Source: Lytechinus pictus (taxonomy: Eukaryota; Echinodermata; Echinoidea; Temnopleuroida; Toxopneustidae). Taken from it: a stretch of DNA of 64,000 nt. Made by a program: the position numbers and the translations under genes. Positions within the stretch are counted from its first letter, which is position 1, and each line of letters begins with the position of its first letter. The DNA lies in assembly GCF_037042905.1 (NCBI RefSeq), contig NC_087257.1, positions 24,875,501-24,939,500 of the forward strand, in the 5' to 3' direction. The notes under the pieces are model-generated. The model saw only the letters and a list, made by a program, of their open reading frames with translations, did no database searches and had not been told where the DNA came from. This document shows, piece by piece, positions 13,297 to 25,547 of the stretch.

Positions 13297-14183
13297 AGAA
13301 AGCTATTATATATTGTTTTGCTCGAGCGTTCTGATCATTCATGCTATTTTACTCCGATGGGTCTGTTTTTAAGACTATTTTACGAGAGCGGTATAAACAC
13401 AAAAAAGGAGAAAATACACTTTTTTATTGGAACTGACTGATTTTACAATACCACCTTTCCACTCATTCACATCATTACAATCTGCACCAATTAAGTTGGT
13501 ATGGTTTTAATTCGTCATATTCCAACCGCATTTACTTATTTTATTAGTAGTGGATGAAGTAATTTTGCACGTGAGAGTATTTTTTTCCGACATGAAATAA
13601 TCTTGCAGCACTATTCAAATGTTTATCACGTATAGTATTATGATCCCATAGAGATATCAAGCCGTATTGAAGAAATATGTTAATGCCCTACATTAATTAT
13701 GTTCATGGTAAGATTTTTGCTGTATTTAGGCAATTTATGCTCTTTTAGAAATTAAGATTTTCTTACGTGGAAGAGACGAGTTTTAATCGCAAAAATTGTT
13801 CAAGAGTGTTCCTGCCCGCAGCAAGAAGTCAGTCCTTTTGACAAGAAAGGAGGTTATGAACATGGCGTTATCCCTCATAGCCTCCAGCACTGCCTCCCTC
13901 TTGCGGTGGATTTTAGTTAATCTCTTCGTCATTATTTTTGTTCAGTAGCAGACCGCGGAGGGAGGGTGGGGAGAGAGGGGGAATTACGGGTAAGGCTATT
14001 AAAAACCGCAAAATATTAAAGAACTATGGCAGCGGTTCAATTTCGGTGTATAGCTCTATCCAATAACGAAAACCACAAAACCTATTCTTTTGTTGTTGAT
14101 CGCTTTTATCGGCTTTATTTGGCTAGTGAGGAATTTCAAATCCTACTTTATGTTTTATTTTTATTCATGTTAAATCCTACTTT

Positions 14184-14775
14184 ATTAAAGGAGAATGAAA
14201 CCCTTGAAACCAGCTGAATCCATATCAAAGAGAAAAATCAAAGAAACATATTGTTGAAAGTTTGCGGAAGATTGAATGAATAATAAGAAAGTTATGAGCA
14301 TTCGAATATTGAGATCACTAGTGCCATGTAGATCCTCCCAACGGCAATGCGACCAAGATCTGTGATATCACACACGTACAACTCCCTCATTACTTTAGTA
14401 CTTATTTCACTTATATTCTCACTTTTATAGAGTCTATCACAAGGTGAGGTGTTCTCTTTATGAGATGACAAGTACAGAGGTTTCACAACATTATATCATT
14501 GATGAATCGTTTGTCATATGATTAGAATGAGCAAAAAGAGATGTTTTGGGGTATATTTTCAGTGTCCAAATGGGAGAGTTGTACGTGTGTGACATCACAA
14601 ATCTTGGTCGCATTGTCAATGGGAGGATCTCCATAGCATTAGTGATCTCGACATTCAAATGCTCATAACTATTTTATTGCTAGTCCTATTTTACTCAAAG
14701 TTTTGTTGATCTTATTCTTTGATTTTTCTGCTTTCACAAAAGCTAACTTGCTCCAAGAGTTTCATTCTCCTTTAA
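14184..14775. mobile_element. Long foldback element (592 bp) with TTAAAGGAGAATGAAAC ends
   Basis: Terminal TTAAAGGAGAATGAAAC pairs with GTTTCATTCTCCTTTAA. Inverted similarity continues inward (CAATGCGACCAAGATCTGTG against its complement) almost to the centre. A diverged second copy is at 41752-42324. Confidence 0.85.
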
Positions 14776-14849
14776 TGTATGTATATTAACGTTTTCCTTT
14801 AAAAACAACTTTCTTCTCTCGTTGGGAAGGCGTTCTACGCCTTTATCCA

Positions 14850-16980
14850 CCTCCTACCTCTCTCTCTCTCTTTACCCCCCTCCCCCGCTCCAATAGTCTC
14901 CCACATCCCACTCTCTCTTGCACAACTCTCTTCGTCCTTCCCATTCCCTCCTATATAATCTCTTATTTATGCATATAAACATTGAAATATTGAATTAAAC
15001 TTGATTGACTGTGATCTTCTAACCAAAATTATTAACTCGATATTATTTACAACAGAAATCGTCGACTCGGTCCGACTGGAAAAGAATTTCCATCACCCCC
15101 CCCCCCCCCGCACATGCCCTTTGACCTACTGTGTTTATGGCCCGATATTCCTTAACAAAAAGGGACAGGGTCACTCATGGGGTGAAAGTTGAATAGTGAA
15201 CACGTCACAAACAAAAGCATCTCACTGGGAAACGTCGAGAGTCACTCCGCTCATGACGGAAAACGGGACAACAGTTGCTCGCTCGCGCGCGACAACAATA
15301 TTTTTGTTCAGGTCGTGCGGACTGTTTGGTAATAATAACGCATCAGGTCGATCTTTTAAAAGGTGTTAATATTGATTTTGCTTATTCATGTTAATTTGTA
15401 CCGTTTTTATAAGGATGCATGAGGGAATGTTTAAAGGTGTGGAAATTCATTTAATGAATCCAGGAAGTTTTTTGGTAGGGGTTTTGTTTTATTAATATAG
15501 TTGGGGGCATAAATATATAAACGTCCTGAAGGTGAAGTCCAGTTCTTCTCTTTTATATAACACTTCTTTAATTGTTTCGTGACATTTTGTCCCCTTTTCT
15601 TTCCTTTATATTCACTTTTCCTCTTATTTCTCTTGTTAAAAAACTAAAGAGTAGCCTCTCCCTGTAAGCACCGACCCTGAACACTAGTACTCATAAAGTA
15701 TTATTTAGATGCGGGGAATATAATGATACCTCATTTTAGAACAAGTTTGTGAAAAAGTTGATTATTTTGTGCAAGATTACACATTCGTAAGTTCGCTAAA
15801 TAATTACAATAATAAGTTTTCTTCTTATTCGTCGCGCTTGGGCGTCTGATCAGCAGTAAGCATAATGGAGACTGAATAAGTCATAAAAAGAATCATGAGA
15901 ATCGCCTAAGAATTCCGCCATCCCGTTAAAGTGATAACAATATTTTAGCAGGTTAATTGGAGGCTGTTTACTTTTCAAAATGGTCATTATATTCAACTTT
16001 CATCTCTGGTGAATGTAAATATTGGTTAACTCCAAATAAAACTGAACAATATTTTAAACCATTATGTATATTTTCCGGAAAAATAACTTTGTTATTATGT
16101 TTGTATATCTTTTTTCTGCTAAAGACGATAGCAATATGGTTGCCCGATGAATTGAACCGGTCCAATTTTCCCTACAGTGTTCTGTAAATAGCCTAAATGT
16201 GGCCATTTTCTCGGTAAATTAAAAATTCCATTGTCAAAACGTCATAAACCACCTGCAAAATTATTGGAAGTAATCGGGGACAACCGCCCAATATTTTCAT
16301 GGTTAGTGGAAAGATACACACCAAATGGCAAGTTAGGGTTCTCATCGACGTCAAAATATTTGCTCCAAAAATTGCCCCGGTTTGATGAAGAATAAAAAGC
16401 GAGGCATAACTTGCGGGCATTGTGAGTGAAAACATTCGGGGCGTGAGGGGCATTCATTCTCCCTTGATTGTGGTGCAAGAGTTTCCGATTCGAGAAATAA
16501 TAGTCATAATTTTATTCTCGTTTAAAATGGTGGGGTTTGTTCATAATTTTGCAAAGGAAACACCCCCAGGACAGGTGCCTATGTAGGACAGGTTCACACT
16601 GCAAGGACAGTCATATAGTATATCAAAGCAATTATTGATTATCAAGGTTCACATGGTTCAATACAAAACCGGTCCTTTGCTATAATTTAGCTCTATTAAA
16701 AATAGTTTTGAGCAACACTGAAATACATCTATAATGAATCATTGCTGATGTGAATGAATGTCAAATGGCGTTTCTCATAATTATGTTCTAAGCTTCATAT
16801 ATACATGTAGTTATATCATTTCTACAGTTCATTTAACAAATCTGTCGAAAAAATGTTTGTTTGCTTTCGTCTCCGAACCAGATAAAAAAAATACAAGAAA
16901 GGACATAATGTGAGAAAAAAAAAAACATAACAAGCGGAGGATAGCCAACATAGAGCAACGTCAATAAAAATACCCTGTTC
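14850..16980. other. Non-coding, no recognised feature
   Basis: Pyrimidine-rich stretch (14850-14950), a C-run near 15097, then AT-rich DNA. No supported exon or structured element. Confidence 0.4.
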
Positions 16981-16985
16981 TCATC

Positions 16986-17121
16986 GGGGTCCTGTTGCAG
17001 ACAGAGTTGCGTTGAAACAAAAGCCCAAAAATCATTCGCAGGTCCCAAATGCGCGCTGTTGATTGGTTGAAAATCAAGTTGCGCATGATTTTTAGAGTTG
17101 CAATTGGTTGCAACTCTTTCT
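16986..17121. mobile_element. Second copy of the GTTGCAGAAAGAGTTG MITE, right end truncated
   Basis: Shares CCCAAATGCGCGCTGTTGAT and TTTTTAGAGTTGCAATTG with the copy at 13150. The right arm stops at CAACTCTTTCTG. It lies about 750 bp upstream of the LSM12 promoter. Confidence 0.8.
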
Positions 17122-17454
17122 GATCTTTCTGATCATTCACTGAATGAAAAATGGTGGTGATTAATCATAAAGCAGGGTAGGATAAGGAGGGGGGGGGGCG
17201 CTTTGTAAAAATACAATTTTACATGTTCTGTTAAATATCCTCATCCTTCTGTGTGTTTTTTTTTTTTTTTTGTCACCATTTTTTATTTGATTATTTTTTG
17301 TATTGTAGTGCATCTCTTTCTTGTAGGGCAACTTCCATTGCGGTTATCAGATTTCTTAGATCCGATCGAGTCTTTTTTTTTTGGAATGAGCACATTTTGT
17401 TGTTTGTTTGTCATGATTTCTCTCAAGAAATCTATCCTCATCTAATCATAATAA

Positions 17455-17775
17455 TATATCATCATCATCATCATCGCCATCATCATCATCGCTATCACCA
17501 CTACCATCACCACCATCATTATCATCATCATCATCATCATCATCATCGTTATTATCATCCTCCATCTCATCATCGGCATCATCGCTATCACAACCACCAC
17601 CAACACCATCATCATCATCATCGCCATCATCATCATCGCTATCACCACCACCATCACCACCATGATCATCATCCATCATCAACATCATCGTCCACTTTCA
17701 TCATCGATATTGTCATCCTCCTCCTCATCATTATCGCTATCACCACCACCACCATCATCATCATCATCATTATCA
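17455..17775. repeat. (CAT/CAC)n microsatellite upstream of LSM12
   Basis: CAT/CAC trinucleotide array ending about 90 bp upstream of the NRF1 site. The long His-rich frame through it is spurious. Confidence 0.95.
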
Positions 17776-17865
17776 ATGCAGTACGTACACCTATGAAAAC
17801 GAGTTTAAGCCGTTCATTCACGACGCCATCTCCCGTCCATAATAGGAATACAATAACAATAATAT

Positions 17866-17877
17866 TGCGCATGCGCA
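17866..17877 (+). promoter_or_regulatory. NRF1-type palindrome in the LSM12 promoter
   Basis: TGCGCATGCGCA is a perfect 12-bp palindrome matching the NRF1 consensus, 33 bp upstream of the chosen LSM12 ATG. NRF1 sites typify TATA-less housekeeping promoters, and no TATA box is seen here. Binding is inferred. Confidence 0.7.
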
Positions 17878-17906
17878 GATTGTACATCGCAGAACATGAT
17901 TATTTT

Positions 17907-17918
17907 CAACATGGCAGC
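17907..17918 (+). promoter_or_regulatory. TISU-like start context of LSM12
   Basis: CAACATGGCAGC matches the TISU consensus SAASATGGCGGC at 11 of 12 positions. TISU elements combine a YY1-like promoter site with efficient initiation on very short 5' UTRs. With the NRF1 site only about 30 bp upstream, a very short leader is plausible. Confidence 0.5.
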
Positions 17919-18049
17919 CGGGTCCGCTGGGGAACCGGGACCTCCACCGTGCAAAGTCGGCGACATCGTTTCCTGTAAGACATGTCTGGAGGCTAAAATT
18001 GAAGGAGAAGTGTTGGCTTATGATTCCAATAGTCGACTACTTGCCATAA
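17911..18049 (+). CDS. LSM12: LSM12 coding exon 1
   Basis: Encodes residues 1-46, the start of the Lsm domain. The donor is ATAA|GTATCC and splits a Lys codon after its first base. The frame closes with a stop soon after the donor, which supports the splice. Confidence 0.92.
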
Positions 18050-21000
18050 GTATCCTTTTGAATGCAAAATATGTTGTTGAAGAGACATGAGCATGATGAG
18101 TAGAGAAAGCCATGGCATGATGACCGATGACCACGGTCCACAGCACAGGCACAGCCAACCACCACTCACTCGTGTGACTGTGAATGTGAACTGACTATAC
18201 TCTAAGGATGGGGGATCGGGTGTCCGGACACTTTATATTTTTGAAGCCTTCTTTTTTGTCTTAAGATTACACTAAAAATATGAATTCAATAGTTGTAATC
18301 ATCTTCTATTTTGTTCTCTATAATATTTTCTAAAATTTTGTACTAAAAATTGATGAAACTTCGCTTGTAAATTTTTCCAAATGACTTTCTAAAATTGATC
18401 GTCGGGACACACAACCTGTCCGGACACACAACAAGTGGGTATACTGAGTGAGCTAGCCTATGGCTATGGGAGTATGGCTGAGCGCGCCAGCGCTACACTA
18501 CACGAGTGAGAGTGGCTGTAGGATGTTCGATGTGGTCGTGGCTATGTCATGGTGGCATGATTGATGGTGATGTATGGTGGTAAGGCGCTAATGCAGTTTC
18601 GCATCGGCCGATTACCAGCATACCTCATCACCAATACTTGTTCCCAAATGTCATGACAAGTCAGTCACATTTCGAGGTCAAGACAATATACCTAGCCAGG
18701 CGGCTTCTAGAGAGTAAAAATCATTTACTAACGTAAGGTCACTCTCATACGAAGCCAGGGCTTACGTCATATACTTTTGCGTGTAATCGGCCGGTGGGAA
18801 ACTGCATTAGCGCTTGTCTGCGCATATCTGCGTGATTTCTAGTAAAAGAAGACACGAGACTACCACAAAGTAAACTTTCATAGCCAATACTTATCTGAGC
18901 TGACTCAAAATGGTGGAAATATAATGAATTTCGAGCATTTCATGTGATGACCTCAAAATGCAGCCCTTTCATCAAAATCCCTGAATCGTGTCTAACGTGA
19001 ATGGGTCACATGCGTAGCCAGGAGGAGGCTCCTCGAGAGTAAAAATCATTCAACTAACGTGTGCTTACTCTCCTCGGAGCCAGGGGTTGTGCCCCATTTA
19101 TAGGCGTACATCGCGGTCAATGATGCAATTTTCGCCCTCGAGATTTCTACTTTCCCTGTTAAAAGATCTAGCCCTAAATCGTGTAAATGGGCTAGAACTT
19201 CATTTCCAACATTTATAGAATATACCGGTATATAGAGAATATTTACATGTACACACTACACTCTAATATTCATGACTTGATCTCATTGGACATAGCCTAG
19301 CTAGTGAACAGCTAGAGCTCTATCTTTGATGTTGATGTCGGTCAAACTTGCTCTAACTCGGTCTTTGACACAGTTTTGATGTTGACTGAAATTAGCAATC
19401 AAAATTAATGCTTGCACAGCTGGTAGAGTTTTTAAGAAATAGGGGATAAAATTTTACTGATATTTAGCTCCAATATTGCGAATGTGAACTATATTTTTTT
19501 CTGCAAAATTTGTTTTAAAGAATTGTAAAACGTGCAGAAGGAGCAATGTGAAAGACTCTGTATGCACCTTTACGAGTGGTTGCTCAGTAGAACCAGAAGT
19601 ATATAACTTTTCGGACATCCGACCGTTACGAATCAAATTGTGGCAGGACTCCTCCATTGCCCATTCTTTAAAGGTCAAATCCACCCCAGAAAAGAGTTGA
19701 TTTAAATAAATAGAGAAAAATCAAACATGAATAACGCTGAAAACTTCATCAAAATCGGATGTAAAATAAGAAAGTTATGACATTTTAAAGTTTCGCTTAT
19801 TTTTCACAATACGGTTCTATGCTCAACTCAGTGATATGCAAATGAGAGAGTCGATGATGTCACTCACTCACTATTTCTTTTGTTTTTTAATGTTTGAATT
19901 ATACAATATTTCGATTTTCACGAATTTGACAATTAGGACCCCCTTGCTTGAACCACAAAATGTTAAAATAATGGAATTCCACGTGTTCAGGGAGGAATGA
20001 AACTTTGTTCACATGACAATGACGAGAAAATCAAAATATTTCATATAATAAAATACAAAAGAAATAGTGAGTGGGTCATGTCATCGGTCCCCTCATTTGC
20101 ATACCGAACAGTATGTGCATATAACTGTTTTGAGAAAATAGGCAAAACTTTAAAATGTTGTAACTTTCTTATTTTACATCCGATTTTGAAGAAATATTCA
20201 GTGTTATGCTTGTTTTATTTTCCTCTTTCTATTCCAATCAGCTTTTTGTTGGGGTGGACTTGTCCTTTAAAATCTAATCAAGCTTTAGAATATTTTTGTA
20301 TCTTCATCTTCCTTAATGACAAACTTCAACTTCAGAAAAACCGCCCACCTCCAGCGAAAAGAAGAGCTTGTGCGATATTTGCATTGTGAACCTCAATCTA
20401 GTGAGCGATTTCCAGATCAAGCATGAGAATGCTGAACCACCCAGAGAACCGCCCTCTCTTGATGCCAACAAGGTAATGATGCTGTATTGATTGATAACTT
20501 GTGGGCTGTTTCTTGATTCATGGATGTCCACTCATTAATTTCTGTTAAGAGAGCCTAAATGGCTAGGCCTACACTTGATTCAATATTACTAATAATTACT
20601 AGTAATCCTTTTACATGGTGTTGAGTACATTGGAATCGTATATCTTTGTAATATAAGATACAGATTTAATTTTACCCCTTACATGATCAGATTTTTGCTT
20701 ACCCACCCATGCTTTCTCCACTCCCTGGGTAGCATTTCAGCGAGAATGCCCAAACTCAAGTGCAAGATGCACTACATTTGCTTGTATAACTTAATTGGTA
20801 CCTGTAACTGGCAAAGTGTACATTTGTTGATTGAAGCCTTGACAGAGGAGTTGGTGCTGAGTTGGGATAAGAAGACTCGACCACCTGATTTCTAGGGGAA
20901 ATTCAGAATTACCACACCACAATGCTTCTCAATCTCAGTCTTATTTTATAATTATAAACAGGTTTGTTAGCTGTATCACAAAATTTTCCTGAAAGTTTGA

Positions 21001-24000
21001 TAAACATAACTTAAAAATGACTTTAAGTGCCATGAGTTGATGTTTCCTTTGTTTGAATAAAGTAAGGCTTTAAACTCCCTAAAAGTCTTAATTTTATAAT
21101 CAGATGAACCTCTAAAAAAAAATTGTAAAAAAGAAAATAATGCCAGTGAAGAAAAGTAAAAGTGTTAATTTATGTCTGCATTGTCTGCTGACATTGAAAT
21201 CAAACTTTAGATACAGTATGTCTGTGAGTTGAATTTTTTTTTTTTTTACAAAAGCTTAAACACTCTTAAACCTTAGACATCTCCATTGTTTTCATTGCAG
21301 CTGAAGAGAAGAACAGAAGAGAATATTGCTGAAAAGAAGACGTTGGTCGATCTAAACAGTAAGGGGATTAGTAAACAAGGAATACAACTATACCAAACAA
21401 TTAAGAAGACGTGAGTTTCTTACATTGTTTTATTTGTCGTTGCATCACTTACAAGTATTGTCATACTTGCATTGTCTTATGTATTTTATTCCTTCATTTA
21501 GAATTGTTTAGAAGTTATACATTCTGGCTTTTACACTGTGTCCCCATAAAAAGCCCCTATAAATGGAAGACTTGAATTAAATATGATATCCAGTATTATT
21601 TTCTAAGCCTGAGTCATATCGATTATTTTGAAAACCGGTGTTCGACAGCTTTAATTCGATCGAACATCGATGCATCGAATTTTGAAGGCGGGAAAATCGA
21701 GTAATTTTTTGTTTGCTCCGGCCGTCGCGTCGATGCGCTATGCACGCACCGCATGCACTGACGGTATGCGCTGGCCGGGTGAGCGTTGTACAAGCAGATG
21801 ACGGAGCAAATTTCGTTTGTATTTTCCATCATCACAAAACACAAAAAAGGTCGGGTACCCATGCAGAATTCTTTCCAAAATATCTCCAACAATGATATTT
21901 GCAGATGACAACATATAAGTTTAAAATGAAACAATATTAAAGACATGAATCACGCAGAGTCGATCCGAATGATTTTTGGTCAACTAGCACTCGCAGTCCA
22001 GACTCGCATGCACCAGCCCCGTCCCCAGCCCAGGGCCCGTACACTCACTCTCCCGAAACGACGGGAGTGCTTGCCAGCGCCAGCAAACAAGTGCGACCAG
22101 CGGAGAGCGCTGTAACTTGCCTGAGATTGTGTAGTTGGCGGGGTAGTTGGATCCAAAATGAGCTCCAAATAAATTGATGGGAATAAATACGTAATTTTCT
22201 CTGGATGGTCATTTGAATTGGTATTCAATGCTGATATAACGATTGTGAGGAAATATTGTGGAATATGAGTTATGACGCTGTTCGAGAATTAATCCTGATA
22301 TGATAATCCTTTTTTTTAGAGTCGGACATAAGAGCATGCGATTGAAATAAATACGAATGTCTCGCTCTAAATTCATATAAATTATTATTGGATGTTAAAA
22401 TAATTACGATTTAATAAGATTTTATGGCCATACTAAAAATATTGACGATGTCAGCAAAGTATGTTATGTTCATATGGAAGTATTATTTAAAACCGTCATT
22501 ATTTTTATTCCATCAAGACGTCTCTGAGAAAAGAAGCACAATGCGCATGCGCGTTCGATGACGTTTGACATATTTTCCATTCATGAAATCAGAGCCCGAA
22601 ATTGGGCACAAACTAGCTTCAAATTGATGGGAAAAAAATATCAAACGCAACTTTCTCTGTTTTGTCATGTAAAATGTTATTATATGGTGATATTACGATC
22701 TTGAAAAGAGTTTCTGCATGTTGACAATGTTCGAGAACCAATCCTGACGTGATAATTATTTTTTTAGACAAGTGCACTCACTCGAGTCGATCGTCATGTG
22801 ATGTCCGTCATTGAAAATTGATACGAAATACAAACGTTTCACATCAAGCTCTAAATTCATATTAATGATTATCATATGCGAATTATTGTTAATTATTACG
22901 ATTAAATCCTGTTCTATGGTCATGATATTAATATTGTTCATGAAAGCAAGATTTATTTTACGTTGATCGCGCCAATTTTTCGGCCATTTTCTGGTTTGAT
23001 TAAAGCACAGTACTGCGCATGCACGATCGATGGCGATGACTTCCGTTCATGAATTCATCGTGCATAAATTATGTCAGCATGAGCAGACGAGTAAGACTCG
23101 AACTATTTTCGAAATAACCCGGGGGGGCCAGTCGAATATATTGTTGTACACACGCGTGACCAAGGAATTTCCAAACACCCCCTAAACAAGTTTTTCTCTG
23201 TGTGCAAAATATCCCCCTAAACAAGTTTTTCGCGGGCTTTACTTACACATTTTGGCCCCTAAACAAGTTTTCGCCAAAATATGACCTCGGGGAAAAAAAC
23301 ATACCCTAAACACGTTTGGCTAGTCTTTAAATTGGGGAAAAAACATACCCTAAATACGTTTGACCCCGCGATTGACCATTGACCAGTCTTTCAAAACCAC
23401 CCTTTTTCTTGAAAATCTGTGTTTTTGATACCCTTAACGAGTCCAGGCGCGGACCGCGTCCAAAACTGAAAAAACACCCCTTAAACGCGTTTTTCTGGTC
23501 ACGCGTGTGTACAGCAATATATTTGACAGTATGTAAAAGAAGAATTACTCTTTAGGATAATTTTTGTTTTTTCATTTGCACACCCACATTACTGTTTTGG
23601 CTTATTACAGATAACCTTCCCTGGCAATTTATTGTTTTTTATGTGGCTGGTCACAGTTCATTTTGCAGGAAAATTATTTTTGATGATGCTTGTAAATGAT
23701 GTTATATGTAAACCATTTTCTTTTGTATTTAAACCCTTAAAATAAATATCTTTAAATGATTGTTTTGCAGTTTACGATGTCGATTTGTTGAGGATAAAAT
23801 GATTGTCAATGATGATGTTACTGTTATACCACCATACACTGCTGCCTGCTGTTCCGGACCTGAAACTGCTGTCAGTCACATCAAAAACATTGTAAGCATG
23901 CAAGCTTCTTGCCAATCTCTAATCATCTCAGTTGTCTATATACACTTTGTTTCTGTTACTATATGCAGTGGCGGATCGAGGGGGGGGGGGCAAATCCGGC

Positions 24001-25093
24001 CGCCCCCCCTTTGAGAGCCGTAATCAAAAATTTTAATGTACATGTAAATATGCGGTTCTTACACAAGTGTGCCCTCCCCTTTTGAAAGTTACAGCATGTA
24101 TTTTTGATTGGAAGATGTTGTTCATTCACAAGTGAGAACCTTTTTTTTGCTTGTCAAATTTTCCACAGGAAAATGTGACCCCCCCCTCCCCTTTGGATAA
24201 TCCAGGATCCGCCCCCGGCAATATGACTTCAGTTCAGAATACTTAGGTTTCCATTTTAGTTATTGCGAAGTAAGAATTTACAGGATTATAACGTTGATTG
24301 CATGATTTGTTTTAGATTATGTCTGAGTTGGTTCTGGACACTCGCCCCTGTGATAAGAACACCTCTAGCATTCTGTGACAACTACCACATATGCTGGGTG
24401 CCCTAGATGGTAGTTCTAGGGGGGGGGGGATTGGTTGTAAAAGAGGGTACTTTTTAAGGGGTATTTGTCTGGGGATACACATCTTTCTGGTTGGTTGTTC
24501 TGTGGATGTTTGTCTAGGATATGAGTCTGGATACAGTATAGTCGATTAGAAGGAATACATTTGATAATTATTTGTTACATGTACATGTAGTAATACATTG
24601 TCCAAAGTTGTAATTGCTCACTGTCCCACCAACTATTAACTCAACTGTACTTACATGTAGGTTTTAATCATCTTCACACCATCATCATTATCATCATTAC
24701 CTTCACTATCATAATCAGAATTTTTCTTTAATCTTTATTACCATCATCATCATACATGTATTCGCCATCATATTTATCATCAAAATTACTATCATCATTT
24801 GCTTTATGGGAGTTGGGACATCGGTTGCTGACAAAAGTTTTCCAAGCTCTGGGTTTGTCTCTTTAACTGTCCCCAAGTTTGTCAATTAATAGGTCCTGGC
24901 ACCAAGTATTCTATGGTTAGCAATGTATCATTTCCTGTACTAAGTCCAAATTGCAGCATACAGGTAGTTCGTGCGAGTGTTTTGCTTTGCTTTCTCAGTG
25001 TGACCGAAGCAATGTCACTGTCCCACATACTTGGTCTTACGCATTCTTTTCCAGATTGAAAAACACAACAGAGAAAAGAAGGGGACGTTATGA
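17911..25093 (+). CDS. LSM12: LSM12 homologue, five coding exons, 181 aa
   Basis: Joining 17911-18049, 20336-20472, 21301-21410, 23771-23891 and 25055-25093 gives one open frame of 181 codons plus TGA. All introns are GT-AG (phases 1, 0, 2, 0; lengths 2286, 828, 2360 and 1163 bp). The N-terminal part (about residues 14-80, with VGDIVSCKTC and EGEVLAYDSNSRLLAI) fits the Lsm domain of LSM12. The C-terminal part (about 93-175, with GIQLYQTIKKT, VTVIPPY and AVSHIKNI) fits its anticodon-binding-like AD domain. Human LSM12 is 195 aa, so this is near full length with a shorter tail. Known family roles are ataxin-2-linked RNA/translation control (circadian in flies) and, in mammals, NAADP binding with two-pore channels. 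Either role here is inference. The start at 17911 is preferred over an in-frame ATG at 17896 because MAA matches the family N-terminus and sits in a TISU-like context. Cytoplasmic; no signal peptide. Confidence 0.93.
18582..18815. mobile_element. Foldback MITE in LSM12 intron 1
   Basis: AAGGCGCTAATGCAGTTTC...CGGCCGATTAC at the left pairs with GTAATCGGCCGG...GAAACTGCATTAGCGCTT at the right. Its interior GAGAGTAAAAATCATT segment recurs at 19034 with an adjoining CTCGGAGCCAGGG, suggesting a second partial copy. Confidence 0.8.
19668..20271. mobile_element. Long foldback element (604 bp) in LSM12 intron 1
   Basis: TTTAAAGGTCAAATCCACCCC pairs with GGGGTGGACTTGTCCTTTAA. Inner arms also pair (ATCGGATGTAAAATAAGAAAG with CTTTCTTATTTTACATCCGAT). 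It ends 65 bp before exon 2. Its ends resemble the element at 39988. Confidence 0.85.
20336..20472 (+). CDS. LSM12: LSM12 coding exon 2
   Basis: The acceptor is ACTTCAG|AAAAACC and the donor is AACAAG|GTAATG; length 137 nt. It encodes KKPPTSSEKK, then the second half of the Lsm domain (ICIVNLNLVSDFQI, matching human LLINLQYVSEVEI) and the Pro-rich linker EPPREPPSLDANK. The exon ends in phase 0. The longest ATG-initiated frame across this region is a different, non-coding frame. Confidence 0.92.
21301..21410 (+). CDS. LSM12: LSM12 coding exon 3
   Basis: The acceptor is TTCATTGCAG and the donor is AAGAAGAC|GTGAGT; length 110 nt, ending in phase 2. It encodes the basic/acidic start of the AD domain (LKRRTEENIAEKK) and the conserved GIQLYQTIKKT, which aligns with human GQQLFQTIHKT. 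Confidence 0.92.
22150..23065. repeat. About 450-bp tandem duplication in LSM12 intron 3
   Basis: Two diverged units share AAATTGATGGGA (22171, 22621), TGTTCGAGAA.CAATCCTGA, TAGAGTC/CGAGTC segments and CTCTAAATTCATAT. Both end with an NRF1-like word (TGCGCATGCGC 22542; TGCGCATGCAC 23014). Confidence 0.7.
23128..23528. mobile_element. Inverted-end element with CCTAAACAAGTTTTT reiterations (LSM12 intron 3)
   Basis: AATATATTGTTGTACACACG-CGTGACC at the left pairs with GGTCACGCGTGTGTACAGCA-ATATATT at the right. The interior repeats CCCTAAACAAG/ACG-TTT about six times. The other copy is inverted at 32626-33062. Confidence 0.8.
23771..23891 (+). CDS. LSM12: LSM12 coding exon 4
   Basis: The acceptor is TTTTGCAG|TTTACG and the donor is AACATT|GTAAGC; length 121 nt. 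It encodes VNDDVTVIPPYTAACC and GPETAVSHIKNI, aligning with the human VVITPPYQVENC and ALSHVRKI segments. It enters in phase 2 and leaves in phase 0. Confidence 0.92.
23965..24220. mobile_element. MITE-like element with GCAGTGGCGGATC ends (LSM12 intron 4)
   Basis: GCAGTGGCGGATCGAGG at the left and CCAGGATCCGCCCCCGGC at the right are imperfect inverted ends flanking G- and C-tracts. A related GGGGCGGATCTAGGATT end is at 31199. Confidence 0.55.
25055..25093 (+). CDS. LSM12: LSM12 terminal coding exon 5
   Basis: The acceptor is TTCTTTTCCAG|ATTGAA. The in-frame peptide IEKHNREKKGTL ends at TGA 25091-25093. IEKHNRE matches human VEKHFRD directly after the exon-4 HIKNI segment, so this acceptor is preferred over a weaker open segment at 24315. 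The tail is about 14 residues shorter than in human. Confidence 0.85.
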   Translation: MEKHNREKKGTL

Positions 25094-25315
25094 CACTAGG
25101 CCTGACAGCATGACTCAACAGGAGAGAACAGACAGGGAGGGAAATTGACAGGGCAAGCAGATTGGGCAAGTGGACCAACACTTAGAGGGAGTGAAGCGTC
25201 ATTGGGGACTTGGACTACACCAGTGAACCTGAAAGCCAAGGGGATGCGTGCGTCCATGCTAAGGCTGTTACTGCACGTTGAAAGCAAGTGGGCAAGGTAC
25301 AGTTCATGCTAGGAC

Positions 25316-25349
25316 AATAAAGAAGCTATGTAATGACCAAAGAAATAAA
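25316..25349 (+). terminator. LSM12 poly(A) signals
   Basis: There are two AATAAA hexamers, at 25316-25321 and 25344-25349, 223 and 251 nt after the LSM12 stop. They imply a short 3' UTR. The cleavage site is not determined. Confidence 0.6.
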
Positions 25350-25547
25350 GGATCATTGTGTATGTCGAAGCAAAGGGCAGATGCGACATCCATGAACACT
25401 TGATCCTGTATTCTAAACTGGAACTTAAGTTGAACCATGTTTTAAAGTATGTATTCTCTACCCAAAATCTTCATTAGGATACTGTGCAAGTTAATTTTGA
25501 CAATTTCCAGGGAATAATTTTACTTCACAAATTTCACTCTCATTTGT

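Noticed and set aside
17253-17978. 241-codon frame rich in His running into the LSM12 region
   Set aside because: Made of the CAT/CAC microsatellite and out of frame with LSM12 exon 1; the LSM12 reading has homology and splice support.
24315-24377. Alternative LSM12 terminal exon (IMSELVLDTRPCDKNTSSIL)
   Set aside because: It is in phase with exon 4 but lacks similarity to the family tail. The 25055 exon gives IEKHNRE, matching VEKHFRD.
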